Below are positions 1 through 8,567 of a stretch of 36,876 nucleotides of DNA, in pieces. The notes under the pieces were generated by a model that saw nothing but the letters and a program-made list of their open reading frames with translations, searched no databases and was not told where the DNA came from. The stretch covers positions 1 to 36,876 of the forward strand of contig DXBU01000143.1 of the NCBI GenBank assembly GCA_019116385.1. The letters are read 5' to 3'. This stretch comes from Candidatus Blautia faecigallinarum (GTDB taxonomy: Bacteria; Bacillota; Clostridia; Lachnospirales; Lachnospiraceae). A program made the translations under genes and the position numbers. Within the stretch, counting starts at the first letter, position 1, and each line of letters begins with the position of its first letter.

Positions 1-613
1 ACTACATGTTCTTTACATGAGGAAGAGGCTCAAAGGCAAAAAGGTTGTCTACGTAAAAGGTATGCTTGGGAAGCTCCAGTCCGCATTCGTGAAGGAGCTT
101 GGTCCGGTATATCATAGAATGCATCAGAAGATACTTGCCTTTGGGAAAATGTCCGATATCGTTCCATCCAAAAACCTCTCCCTGGGGCAGGCAGCGGCGG
201 TACTGCATCACTTTTTTCCTGGACGCACCCTGCTTTTCATAAACAAAGTTGCTGATAAAAAGATCCACGGTCTTTGGTCCCCGGATCAGTTCCTCCAGGG
301 TCTTTAAAATGCTCTCGTAAGCTTCTTTGTTTACCCAGTCGTCACTGTCCACCACTTTGAAATACAGGCCTGTGGCATTGCGGATCCCTGTATTCACCGC
401 TTCACCGTGTCCGCCGTTTTCCTGATGGATGGCTTTTACGATGGTGGGATATTTTTGTGCATAGGCGTCTGCGATCTGGGCAGTCCCATCGGAAGACCCA
501 TCATCCACAATAAGGATCTCCACATCCTCTCCTCCCACGAGCAGGGATTCTACACACTTTTCCATATACGCCTGAGAATTGTAGCATGGAATGGCAATAC
601 TTAAAAGCTTCAT
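1..613 (-). CDS. Family 2 glycosyltransferase (3' end cut by window)
   Basis: The first 203 residues of a GT-A fold glycosyltransferase are present; the rest lies outside the window. The N-terminus shows the family 2 nucleotide-sugar site: IAIPCYNS near residue 6, VDDGSSD at 36-42, and the metal-binding DSDDW at 89-93. Such enzymes move a sugar from a nucleotide-sugar donor to a lipid or polysaccharide acceptor at the cytoplasmic face of the membrane. The donor and acceptor cannot be told from this fragment. Its ATG overlaps the mutY stop (ATGA), and its ribosome binding site AAGGAGG lies in the last codons of mutY, so it is translationally coupled as third gene of the sfsA-mutY operon. It is not next to other polysaccharide genes on the visible side. 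Confidence 0.88.
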
Positions 614-1665
614 TCTTTTTCCTCCTTCATGTATTTCACATATGCGCGAAAAGCGGATGGTATTGCATACCGCATATCTGACATTTTTCTTTTTATAAAA
701 ATCAGCCCATTGTCACTTTGCCGGTCTATGGACGCCACCCGGATCCGGTAACCTGTCATCCTCCATTCTATATGGGAGAAAATATGCTTGGAAGGCTCCA
801 GTTTCTCTATATGCAAAGGCTCCATATTGAATTCTTTCACAAGCTTTAAGGCTTCTTCTCTTTTGATATGGCCCGGTACATTGGGCAATTCGTAAAGGCC
901 GGCCAGAAGGCCCTCCTCTTTTCTTTTCCGGATGGCCGTATATTCCCCATCCTGGATCACCAATACCGTGCGCTTTTCCCGGTTTCTTTCCTTCTTGGGT
1001 GCTCTGACGGGAAGTTCTCCTACGATCTGCTTTTGAAAAGCCGTACAGAGATCCTTAAGGGGACATACCGGGCATCTGGCTTCCCCATTAGGAACACAGA
1101 CCACGGCTCCCAGTTCCATCAGTCCCTGATTGAAATCTCCGGGGCAGTCCTTAGGGATCCACTCCCCAAGGGTCTTTTCTACTTGTTTTTTTACAGAGGC
1201 TTTTGTGATATCCTCATAGCTTCCAACAAGGCGGGAATATACCCGCAGTACATTTCCGTCAACAGCAGGGACCGGGATCTGATAGGCGATGGAAGCGATG
1301 GCGCCGGCTGTATAGCTGCCGATCCCTTTTAGGGTCAAAAGCTCTTCGTAAGAAGCAGGCAGCTGTCCGTTGTATTTTTCCACAAGGATCCTGGCAGTCT
1401 CCTGCATGTTCCGGACACGGTTATAGTATCCCAGTCCTTCCCACAGCTTTAAAAGCTTTTCCGAAGGACAGTCCGCAAGGGCAGGAATATCCGGCAGTTC
1501 CTGTATGAATCTGAGAAAATAGGGCTTTACTGCTTCTACTCTTGTCTGCTGGAGCATGATCTCAGATACCCAGGTATAGTAGGCCTGGTTTTTGTCTCTC
1601 CAGGGAAAATCCCTTTTATTTTCTCTGTACCATGCCACCAGGGGCCGGCTGATCTCTTCCAGCAT
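610..1665 (-). CDS. mutY: A/G-specific adenine DNA glycosylase MutY
   Basis: MutY removes adenine mispaired with 8-oxoguanine, in the GO base-excision repair pathway. The 351-residue protein has the helix-hairpin-helix glycosylase core with catalytic Glu35 (SEIMLQQT) and Asp136 (VDGNV), the hairpin LKGIGSYTAGAI, and a [4Fe-4S] loop with Cys190, 198, 201 and 207. The spacing is C-x7-C-x2-C-x5-C, one residue longer in the first gap than in E. coli. The C-terminal 120 residues fit the NUDIX-like 8-oxoG recognition domain (FSHIEWRM). An in-frame ATG lies 10 codons further up, but the AAGGAGG motif sits between the two ATGs, 12 bases before 1665, and alignment with known MutY proteins starts here. 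The upstream ATG abuts the sfsA stop, so it is the alternative start. Confidence 0.95.
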   Translation of the reverse strand: MLEEISRPLVAWYRENKRDFPWRDKNQAYYTWVSEIMLQQTRVEAVKPYFLRFIQELPDIPALADCPSEKLLKLWEGLGYYNRVRNMQETARILVEKYNGQLPASYEELLTLKGIGSYTAGAIASIAYQIPVPAVDGNVLRVYSRLVGSYEDITKASVKKQVEKTLGEWIPKDCPGDFNQGLMELGAVVCVPNGEARCPVCPLKDLCTAFQKQIVGELPVRAPKKERNREKRTVLVIQDGEYTAIRKRKEEGLLAGLYELPNVPGHIKREEALKLVKEFNMEPLHIEKLEPSKHIFSHIEWRMTGYRIRVASIDRQSDNGLIFIKRKMSDMRYAIPSAFRAYVKYMKEEKE

Positions 1666-1695
1666 AAGGGCTCTCTTCCTCCTTCTTCTTTGCAT

Positions 1696-2382
1696 TCATC
1701 TGTCCAGCCGCAGGGGGACCGGTGCATGGATCTCCATTGTATCCCTGGAAACAAGACAATCGTACGCCAGAAGTTTTACGCCTGCCTGGCTGGCTTTTTT
1801 CAGGCATTCTCCAAACTGGGGATGAGTTTCCCAATTAGGAGCAAAGTAGTCCACTCCTTCCATCTGGATCACAAACAATAGATAGGCTTCGTAGCCTTCT
1901 TTCAGGCATTCCATCAGTTCCTCTACATGTTTGACGCCTCTCAAAGTGGGCGCGTCAGGAAAACGTACAATATTGTCCTCCTCCAGGGTAACGCCTTTCA
2001 CCTCGATAAATGCTTTTCTTTTTTCAGACTCTGCGTATAGATCAAAGCGGGAATTCCCGTATTTCTTTTCCGGCTTAAGGGATACCTGCTCCGGAAAAAG
2101 CCCTCCGGATAAGATCCATTCCATGGCTGCTTTATTGGGGCTCTGGGAATCCATGTTGATCCATCGTCCCTCTTTTAATACGCAGATCAGATCGTATTTT
2201 GTCTTTCTATTTGGATTTCTGCTTTCTTCCAGGATCACTTCGTTTCCTGGGACAAGAAGTTCCCGGCATCTTCCTGTGTTTTTCACATGTACGGTCTCGA
2301 TTTTTCCTTCCAGGTTTACATGAGCAATAAACCGGTTGGGCCGGTCAAGAAAGATTCCTGTTTTTGTGTTTTCGTATTTCAT
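1696..2382 (-). CDS. sfsA: SfsA family DNA-binding/nuclease protein
   Basis: The 228-residue protein matches SfsA (sugar fermentation stimulation protein A) along its length: the N-terminal OB-like part with RPNRFIAHV, HVKNTGRCREL and LVPGNEV, then a PD-(D/E)XK-type core with SRFDLY and AFIEVKGVTLE followed by RFPDAPTLRG. E. coli SfsA was first linked to maltose metabolism; the fold suggests a nuclease or nucleic-acid-binding role, and its cellular task is unsettled. The ATG at 2382 (MKYENTKTG) is chosen because homology starts there. AAGAGG is only two bases upstream, so the ATG four codons earlier (2394) is possible. It heads the sfsA-mutY-glycosyltransferase operon and is divergent from the HAD gene. 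Confidence 0.9.
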   Translation of the reverse strand: MKYENTKTGIFLDRPNRFIAHVNLEGKIETVHVKNTGRCRELLVPGNEVILEESRNPNRKTKYDLICVLKEGRWINMDSQSPNKAAMEWILSGGLFPEQVSLKPEKKYGNSRFDLYAESEKRKAFIEVKGVTLEEDNIVRFPDAPTLRGVKHVEELMECLKEGYEAYLLFVIQMEGVDYFAPNWETHPQFGECLKKASQAGVKLLAYDCLVSRDTMEIHAPVPLRLDR

Positions 2383-2418
2383 ACCTCTTATCATAACATA
2401 AAATTTAGAAAAAGCCAG

Positions 2419-2447
2419 TTGCTTTTTTCTCTTTTCTTCGCTACAAT
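2419..2447 (+). promoter_or_regulatory. Promoter of the HAD phosphatase gene
   Basis: TTGCTT (2419-2424) and TACAAT (2442-2447) are separated by 17 bases, a sigma-A-like arrangement. The start codon is about 37 bases after the expected transcription start. It lies in the 108-base divergent gap with sfsA. Confidence 0.6.
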
Positions 2448-2490
2448 GAATCACAGCCAGAAAACAATTCTTTTAGAAAGGACTTTTTAC

Positions 2491-3111
2491 ATGGACAGTA
2501 TCATTTTTGACGTGGACGGCACCCTTTGGGATTCCACGGAAATTGTAGCAAAAGCATGGACAGATTATCTGAAAGCCAACGGTATCGCCATGGAGATCAC
2601 TTCCCAGCGGCTGAAGCAGCTCTTTGGACAGCTGCTGCCGGATATTGCCAGACAGCTCTTTACAGAGGCCCCAAAGGAAGAACAGATGCGCCTGATCGAT
2701 GGCTGCTGCCAGGCAGAGCATGAAGCCCTCCTGCGTCAGTGTGCCCCCCTTTACCCGGGACTTGAGGATACCTTAAAGGCCCTTTGCCAAAAATATCCGC
2801 TTTTTATCGTAAGCAACTGCCAGGCCGGCTACATAGAAGTTTTTTTAGAGGCCACCGGTTTTTCCCATTATTTTAAAGGCCACCTTTGTCCGGGAGATAC
2901 CGGCAAAGAAAAGGCAGGAAATATCCGTCAGATCATGGAAGATCACCATCTTTCCGATCCTATTTACGTAGGCGATACCATGGGGGATTATAAGGCCTGC
3001 CAGAAGGCCGGTGTCTCCTTTGTACATGCTTCCTACGGATTTGGCAGCGTACCAAAAGAGACTCCTTCCATCTCCTCCCTTCCCGATCTGCTCTCCTTTT
3101 GCGGTGTCTGA
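2491..3111 (+). CDS. HAD family hydrolase (phosphoglycolate phosphatase-like)
   Basis: A 206-residue haloacid-dehalogenase phosphatase. Motif I is FDVDGTLWDS with nucleophile Asp7 and acid/base Asp9; motif II is IVSNCQ; a lysine in GDTGKEKAG serves as motif III; motif IV is YVGDTMGDYKAC. A helical cap (residues about 15-80) puts it in subfamily IA, with phosphoglycolate phosphatase and beta-phosphoglucomutase-like enzymes. The substrate is not predictable, and generic phosphomonoesterase or metabolite repair is the safest reading. The start has AGAAAGGA eight bases upstream; the open frame continues 68 codons further up but runs through the promoter and into sfsA. It is monocistronic, ending at a strong terminator. 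Confidence 0.88.
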   Translation: MDSIIFDVDGTLWDSTEIVAKAWTDYLKANGIAMEITSQRLKQLFGQLLPDIARQLFTEAPKEEQMRLIDGCCQAEHEALLRQCAPLYPGLEDTLKALCQKYPLFIVSNCQAGYIEVFLEATGFSHYFKGHLCPGDTGKEKAGNIRQIMEDHHLSDPIYVGDTMGDYKACQKAGVSFVHASYGFGSVPKETPSISSLPDLLSFCGV

Positions 3112-3142
3112 CCCCGGAATTCCCGTTAAAAACAGATTTTCT

Positions 3143-3184
3143 AAAAAAGCATGCGGAAACTGATTTCCCGCATGCTTTTTCTTA
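3143..3184. terminator. Bidirectional intrinsic terminator
   Basis: GCATGCGG and CCGCATGC form a perfect stem around a 10-base loop, flanked by six A on the left and a T-run on the right. It can therefore end both the HAD gene (plus) and the small membrane protein gene (minus). Confidence 0.88.
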
Positions 3185-3478
3185 TTTTTTACATTTTGTT
3201 TTCAGAATATAAACCCAGATAATAAAGGTTGCGATCAAAAATACCAGATACACGATCTGAACGACCGCATTTGTTGTCAGGGTACTGAGCCCTGTGGCAG
3301 CGCCGATCAGGATCAGCGCGATACCGGAAACCTTTGCCATTTTTCTCTCATCGTATAGTTTTTTCCGAAGTTCGGTATTACCGCCCTTCATAAAAACATC
3401 GCCTTTTCCGCTTAAGAGGGCAATTCCCACTACCACTGCCGCCACCGTTAGAATATAGTCTATCAATGTTCCGCCCAT
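3182..3478 (-). CDS. Small three-helix membrane protein, DUF3784-like
   Basis: A 98-residue protein with three predicted transmembrane segments (about residues 5-23, 49-66 and 71-90). Between the first and second lies a basic-acidic stretch with GGNTELRKKLYDERKMAK. This layout, with a G-N-T and a D-E-R-K motif, recalls the DUF3784 family of Firmicutes, whose function is unknown. The ATG at 3478 has AGGAGG at a 6-base distance. An ATG two codons earlier overlaps that motif and is rejected. It is separated from the L,D-transpeptidase upstream by 63 bases on the same strand and may be cotranscribed. Confidence 0.7.
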   Translation of the reverse strand: MGGTLIDYILTVAAVVVGIALLSGKGDVFMKGGNTELRKKLYDERKMAKVSGIALILIGAATGLSTLTTNAVVQIVYLVFLIATFIIWVYILKTKCKK

Positions 3479-3541
3479 GTCCATCCTCCTCTTATGTATC
3501 GCTGGGGGGAATTTCCCTCCAGCTGTTTTTCAGACCGCTTT

Positions 3542-5212
3542 TTAGTAGAAGCAAACGATCGGAACTCCATAATCAATGATATTATACAAAATCGCCGCAT
3601 TGCTTGGAGGAAGATTGATGCATCCATGGGAACCGCCTCCGTAATACCTGGTTCCGCCGAAATAGGGCTGCCATGCTGCATCGTGGAAACCAATTCCTCC
3701 GTTGAAAGGCATCCAGTAGGTTACCGGCTGTTCGTACTCGTACTCTCCGTTTGGAAGTTTGCTTCCTCTAAGAACATCCGGACTCTTCTTATAATATAAA
3801 GTAAAGATCCCCGGCGGTGTCTGACGGTCGCTGTAGGTCATGTCTCCGGACACAATATCGGATTCAAAAATAACCGATCCGTTTTGATAATAATACATAT
3901 GCTGGGCGCTTAAATCCACTTCAATATAGGTAGAGCCAATGTCGTTGACGCCCCGGGCGTTGGCCGTCATAGAATAAACCGGTTCCCGGGTGACCTGGGC
4001 TCCGGACTGGATCTCCTGAGTAAGCTGGGCAGTCTCCGCATCCTGATCGATCTGCCAGCCATATGCGGAACCATACACATAGACCACTCTTCCGCTTGTG
4101 GTATAAAACTCCCGGTCTGTGCCTACCGTATCGTAGGTTGCCGCAAGCTGAGCCACATAATCCCGGATGTGCTGTTCAAAGGAGGCATCGTCCTGCACAA
4201 GCTGTCCCTTTTCATCAAACTGGAGCCAGTCTTTTATGGTAGAGCCGTCCAGAGTCACCGTTTCCTCGCCAAAGGTATAGGTGATGCTTGCCTTGGTAAA
4301 GTTGTTATAGGCGTTTACCGTTGCCTGGAGATCTTTGTTGTCTTTGGTCACCTCAGCCTGTACATAGGCTTTTTCGAATTTGGCAAAATTGATATCCTTG
4401 CGGCTGTTGGAAACCGCCTTTTCCAAAATTCGGTACGCCTGCTTCAGGTTCAATTTGCTTCCCTGGGTTTCCGGAACGATCTCGAACTGGGTGTCATTGA
4501 AGGTCACATACGCATTTTCCGGCTCCACCTGGTTTTCTGCTTTTGCACAGCTGAGCTGCTTGATTTCATTTTGGAGCTTTTCCTTATCATATGTGATGTT
4601 TTCTTCTGCTGTGTAGTTCCTTTGTTCGAAATAGCCTAAAGGCCACTCGTAGATTTTCTGCTGTTTCAGATACTCCAGGACTTGTCCGTCAGGAAGATAT
4701 TTATAGTTGATAGCATCTCCGCTGATGCTCTCCGGTTCCTGGTTTCTTGCCATTACCTGAATGGAATAGTCCTCCACCTTTTCCGCGATGGCCTGCTCGG
4801 CCTCGTAGGCGGTCATTCCGGAACAATCAATGCCGTTTATGACCGTTCCCTCAAAAAATTTATCCGAATAATAATAGCATATGCCGGCGTAAGTACACCC
4901 GGCAGCAACTGCAAGGATCGCCAGAACGATTCCTGTAGACTTCAGGACCTTATGTTTCTTTTTGGGCTCCGGGATCGGGGGAACTTCCATCTCTCCCTCT
5001 TCCAGGGGCACATAGGTGATCGGTCTTGGTCTGGCTGATTTCCTTTTGCGCGGGGGCGCAGGAGTGACCGGAGTCTCCTCTTTTTCTTCCGGGGCATTCA
5101 CAGTGATCTGCTCCATAGCGGCATCTACTTTATCCTGGAATTCGCTGCTTTTGTTTTCTCCAGATGCAACGGTCTCCCCTTGTTCCATCTCCCTTTTTTC
5201 TTCGCTGCTCAT
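3542..5212 (-). CDS. L,D-transpeptidase (YkuD) with PG-binding domains, membrane-anchored
   Basis: This 556-residue protein should form 3-3 cross-links in peptidoglycan or attach proteins to it, outside the cell membrane. Order of parts: a charged cytoplasmic tail of about 90 residues, rich in E, then P, K and R (PPRKRKSARPRP); one transmembrane helix (about 92-113); two repeats like the PG_binding_4 domain (about 120-410); and a C-terminal YkuD domain with HDAAWQPYFGG and the catalytic SHGCINLP (Cys nucleophile). A paralog with the same plan but a short tail lies at 27789-29231. GAGGAG lies 9 bases before this ATG; the ATG two codons upstream is only 3 bases from it. Two minus-strand promoter-like sites precede the gene. 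Confidence 0.93.
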   Translation of the reverse strand: MSSEEKREMEQGETVASGENKSSEFQDKVDAAMEQITVNAPEEKEETPVTPAPPRKRKSARPRPITYVPLEEGEMEVPPIPEPKKKHKVLKSTGIVLAILAVAAGCTYAGICYYYSDKFFEGTVINGIDCSGMTAYEAEQAIAEKVEDYSIQVMARNQEPESISGDAINYKYLPDGQVLEYLKQQKIYEWPLGYFEQRNYTAEENITYDKEKLQNEIKQLSCAKAENQVEPENAYVTFNDTQFEIVPETQGSKLNLKQAYRILEKAVSNSRKDINFAKFEKAYVQAEVTKDNKDLQATVNAYNNFTKASITYTFGEETVTLDGSTIKDWLQFDEKGQLVQDDASFEQHIRDYVAQLAATYDTVGTDREFYTTSGRVVYVYGSAYGWQIDQDAETAQLTQEIQSGAQVTREPVYSMTANARGVNDIGSTYIEVDLSAQHMYYYQNGSVIFESDIVSGDMTYSDRQTPPGIFTLYYKKSPDVLRGSKLPNGEYEYEQPVTYWMPFNGGIGFHDAAWQPYFGGTRYYGGGSHGCINLPPSNAAILYNIIDYGVPIVCFY

Positions 5213-5262
5213 TTGCATACTCTCCTCAACGATACGTGTCTCAAAATTTACATAGCTTCTAT

Positions 5263-5334
5263 ATTATAACATAAATATCCATTTTTGCATCTACATTTGT
5301 TTTTTTTATAAAAGATTTATAATTTATGCGTCAA
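5263..5334 (-). promoter_or_regulatory. Candidate promoters of the first L,D-transpeptidase gene
   Basis: On the minus strand TTGACG (5334-5329) is followed after 18 bases by TATAAA (5310-5305). A second perfect TATAAT (5268-5263) nearer the gene lacks a good -35. The region is very A+T-rich, so either may be chance. Confidence 0.4.
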
Positions 5335-5377
5335 AAAATACCGAAACTATATGCAAATTTATTTTTTCCTGTAATCG

Positions 5378-6730
5378 TTATTTTATCCCGGAGAGTTTCA
5401 GCTTTTTCGCGGTATCTTTCATCACGTAAAAATACATAAATACCAGCAGCGCCGTGGCGACGATCCAGGCCATGGGGCTTGCCAGGCAGGCGCCGAGATA
5501 GCTTTTCTGAGATGCCGCAGCCACCGCAGTAACCCCACGTCCGGTCAGTTCTGCCACGCCTGCCATCATGGGAAGGACGCCATAGCCCATACCCTGGATC
5601 CCGTTCCGCAGGGTGTTGACAAAGTGCAGGGGGATAAAGAAAATACCTACACATTTTACATAAATGTCCACCATCGGAATGACATCTGCCGCATTGTCCG
5701 AGATAAACAGATAGGAAAGATATTTTCCGAAGAAGATCAGCAGTACCCCTGTTATCACCGCATAGATAATGCCGATCACATGGGCGCTGCGGAATCCCTG
5801 GCGTACCCGCTCCAGTTTCCGGGCGCCGATGTTCTGGGCGTTGTAGGTGGCCATTGTGGTCCCCAAAGCCACGAAAGCCTGGGAAAATACACTTTCAATC
5901 TTGCTTCCCGCCGTAAATGCCGCCACCGCATAAGATCCCAGAGTGTTCAGCGCGGTCTGGACCATCATCGTGCCGATGGCAGTGATGGAATACTGCAGTC
6001 CCATGGGGATCCCCACACTGATCTGATTTTTCGCAAGATTTCTCCGGAATCTCCAGTCTTCTCTTTTAAGGCGCAGTTCCGGGACCGCTTTGGCAATGTA
6101 AACCAGGCACAAGATCCCGGATACTCCCTGGGAAATAACAGTGGCCCATGCTGCTCCTGCTGCTCCCATATGAAATACAATGATAAACACCAGGTCCAGT
6201 ACGATGTTCAAAAGCGCAGCAAGGATCAGGAAATACAAAGGTGTCTTGCTGTTTCCCAAAGCTCTTAAAACACTTGCAAGGAAATTATATAAAACCTGGG
6301 CGATGATCCCGCCGCAGATGATCATGATATACGCATAAGCATCGGCGAAAATATCCTCGGGGGTATTCATAAATAGCAAAAGCCGACGCATCCCCAGCAT
6401 ACTTACCGCAGTCATCACCACGGACACGATTATAGACAAGATCGCCGCATTTCCTACGGTCTGGCGCATTTCCTCCATCTTATCCGCTCCAAACTTCTGC
6501 GCCGTCAGGACCGTAAATCCGGCAGTCAGCCCGGTGAGGAATCCAATGATCAAAAACATGATCGTACCTGTAGATCCCACGGCAGCCAAAGCCTTGGTAC
6601 CTACGAATTTTCCAACGATCACCGCATCCGCCATGTTGTAAAACTGCTGAAATACGTTCCCGATGAAAACAGGGATCGTAAAATTCAGGATCATTTTCAT
6701 TGGATTTCCGCTTGTCATATCTGTCTTCAT
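5378..6730 (-). CDS. MATE family efflux transporter
   Basis: A 450-residue inner membrane protein with about 12 hydrophobic segments in two related halves, typical of multidrug and toxin extrusion exporters driven by Na+ or H+. The N-terminal part has the hallmark sequences MTSGNPMKMILNFTIP, FQQFYNMADAVIVGKFVG and AAVGSTGTIMF, and the second half repeats the pattern (SVGIPMGLQYSITAIG, then GTTMATYNAQNIGA). The substrate cannot be inferred. The start at 6730 has GGTGGAG seven bases upstream; an ATG eight codons earlier places that motif inside the coding region. No terminator hairpin is obvious after the stop, so read-through into the transpeptidase is possible. Confidence 0.92.
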   Translation of the reverse strand: MKTDMTSGNPMKMILNFTIPVFIGNVFQQFYNMADAVIVGKFVGTKALAAVGSTGTIMFLIIGFLTGLTAGFTVLTAQKFGADKMEEMRQTVGNAAILSIIVSVVMTAVSMLGMRRLLLFMNTPEDIFADAYAYIMIICGGIIAQVLYNFLASVLRALGNSKTPLYFLILAALLNIVLDLVFIIVFHMGAAGAAWATVISQGVSGILCLVYIAKAVPELRLKREDWRFRRNLAKNQISVGIPMGLQYSITAIGTMMVQTALNTLGSYAVAAFTAGSKIESVFSQAFVALGTTMATYNAQNIGARKLERVRQGFRSAHVIGIIYAVITGVLLIFFGKYLSYLFISDNAADVIPMVDIYVKCVGIFFIPLHFVNTLRNGIQGMGYGVLPMMAGVAELTGRGVTAVAAASQKSYLGACLASPMAWIVATALLVFMYFYVMKDTAKKLKLSGIK

Positions 6731-6847
6731 TTTCCAACTCCACCTCGTCTTCAAGCACGTTTTTTTATGTATTCGAGGGGAATTATAGTAAAAAATGTTA
6801 ATGGTTTCAATACCTCTTTTTTAATTCATTTATTTTCTCTATAATCA

Positions 6848-6882
6848 CAAAACCCCCCGCGTAAGCAGGGGCTTTTGTTGTA
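6848..6882 (-). terminator. Intrinsic terminator of gpmI
   Basis: On the minus strand CCCCTGC and GCGGGGG pair (one T-G) across a TTAC loop, followed by TTTTGTGATT. It lies just after the gpmI stop codon. Confidence 0.75.
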
Positions 6883-6895
6883 AAAATCACGAATT

Positions 6896-8437
6896 TTATT
6901 TTTCTTCCAGAAGAGATTTTCCGGTCATTTCCTTCGGCTGTTCCATACCCATCATCTGGATCAGGGTGGGTACGATATCTGCCAGGCAGCCGTTCTCGCG
7001 GAGCTTGTATTTAGGATCTGCGTTCACCAGGATAAAGGGAACCGGGTTGGTGGTATGGGCGGTGAAAGGTTCGCCGGACTCATAGTCCACTAACTGCTCT
7101 GCATTTCCATGGTCTGCGCAGATGAACATCTGTCCGTCCACTTCTTTGATGGCGTCCACGGCTCTGCCCACGCAGGCGTCCACCGCTTCCACTGCCTTGA
7201 TGGCTGCATCTTCCACACCGGTGTGGCCAACCATATCCGGGTTTGCAAAATTGATCACGATCACATCGTATTTTCCGGACTTGATGGCTTCCACCAGCTT
7301 GTCGCACACTTCCGGAGCGCTCATCTCCGGCTGCATGTCATAGGTGGGAACCTTGGGGGATTTTACCAGGATCCTGTCCTCGCCCTTGTTTGGTTCTTCC
7401 ACGCCGCCGTTAAAGAAGAAGGTCACATGAGCGTATTTTTCTGTCTCGGCGATGCGGGCCTGGGTCAAATTGTGAGCAGCCAGGTATTCGCCGAAGGTAT
7501 TGTGAAGCTGTACCTTATGGAATGCCACCAGCTTATTGGGAATGGTGTCGTCATAATCGGTAAAGCATACATAGGTCAGATCCAGTCTCCTTCCTCTTTC
7601 AAAGCCTTTGAAATCATCGTCGCAGAAGGCTCTGGTGATCTCACGGGCACGGTCCGGGCGGAAGTTAAAGAATACCACGGAATCCTTGTCAGAAATAACG
7701 GTAACCGGCTTTCCGTCCTTTTCGATGACGGTAGGAAGTACGAACTCGTCGGTCTTGTCTGCGTCATAGGATGCCTGTACCGCCTGGGCTGCGTCTGTGC
7801 CTTTTACGCCTTCGCCTTTGGTAAGGGCCTTGTAGGCAAGCTCCACACGGTCCCATCTGTTGTCTCTGTCCATAGCGTAATAACGGCCGGAAACCACGCC
7901 GATCTGGCCTACGCCGATCTCTTTCATCTTGGCTTCAAGCTCTTCGATATATCCCTTGCCGGAAGCGGGCGGAGTGTCACGTCCATCCAGGAAGCAGTGT
8001 ACGTATACTTTTTTCAGCCCTTCTCTTTTGGCCATTTCCAGAAGGCCGTAAAGATGGGTGTTGTGGCTGTGTACGCCGCCGTCGGAAAGCAGTCCCATGA
8101 AATGGATGGCGGAATCGTTCTCCTTTGCGTTTTTCATTGCGGCAAGGAGCGCCTCGTTCTTAAAGAAGTCGCCGTCCTGGATCTCTTTGGTGATCCTGGT
8201 AAGCTCCTGGTACACGATACGTCCGGCGCCCATATTCATATGTCCCACCTCAGAGTTTCCCATCTGGCCGTCGGGAAGCCCTACGGCAAGTCCGCTGGCG
8301 TATCCCTTTACAAAAGGATATTCTGCCATCAGCTTGTCCATAACCGGCGTCTTTGCCTCATAAACAGCGTTTCCTTCATGTTTCTCATTCAATCCGTATC
8401 CGTCAAGGATCATTAAAACGGTAGGTCTTTTGCTCAT
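6896..8437 (-). CDS. gpmI: 2,3-bisphosphoglycerate-independent phosphoglycerate mutase
   Basis: GpmI interconverts 3- and 2-phosphoglycerate in glycolysis and gluconeogenesis with two Mn2+ ions and a phosphoserine intermediate. The 513-residue length is normal. Visible motifs: metal ligand Asp12 in LDGYG, nucleophile Ser62 in GNSEVGHMN, DGRDTPP, SGRYYAMDRD, NFANPDMVGHTG and the metal-binding ADHGNAEQ. The start at 8437 has AAGGAG at 6 bases; an ATG five codons upstream overlaps this site. It is not contiguous with gap-pgk-tpiA at 12.8-15.9 kb, with hom, sdaAA, sdaAB and padR-DUF2812 between. A 6-bp hairpin (8467-8484) sits in the leader. Confidence 0.97.
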   Translation of the reverse strand: MSKRPTVLMILDGYGLNEKHEGNAVYEAKTPVMDKLMAEYPFVKGYASGLAVGLPDGQMGNSEVGHMNMGAGRIVYQELTRITKEIQDGDFFKNEALLAAMKNAKENDSAIHFMGLLSDGGVHSHNTHLYGLLEMAKREGLKKVYVHCFLDGRDTPPASGKGYIEELEAKMKEIGVGQIGVVSGRYYAMDRDNRWDRVELAYKALTKGEGVKGTDAAQAVQASYDADKTDEFVLPTVIEKDGKPVTVISDKDSVVFFNFRPDRAREITRAFCDDDFKGFERGRRLDLTYVCFTDYDDTIPNKLVAFHKVQLHNTFGEYLAAHNLTQARIAETEKYAHVTFFFNGGVEEPNKGEDRILVKSPKVPTYDMQPEMSAPEVCDKLVEAIKSGKYDVIVINFANPDMVGHTGVEDAAIKAVEAVDACVGRAVDAIKEVDGQMFICADHGNAEQLVDYESGEPFTAHTTNPVPFILVNADPKYKLRENGCLADIVPTLIQMMGMEQPKEMTGKSLLEEK

Positions 8438-8567
8438 AATCTTCTCCTTCATATCTGTAAAATTTCCTCTCCGGAAAAGGAGAGTGTTTTTGTACGATAA
8501 GTCTCTTCTTATATAGTAACAAAAAATAAAAATTTTTCAATTGTTTTCTTTGATTTTATGGGGCGGG

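Noticed and set aside
2287..2490. Extended N-terminus of the HAD phosphatase
   Set aside because: The extra 68 codons run through the promoter and into sfsA, and the motif I strand starts right at the ATG with a good ribosome binding site.
7109..8416. A 435-codon open frame on the plus strand opposite gpmI
   Set aside because: gpmI is a complete, conserved enzyme on the minus strand; the long antisense frame follows from its codon use and has no recognisable motif or ribosome binding site.
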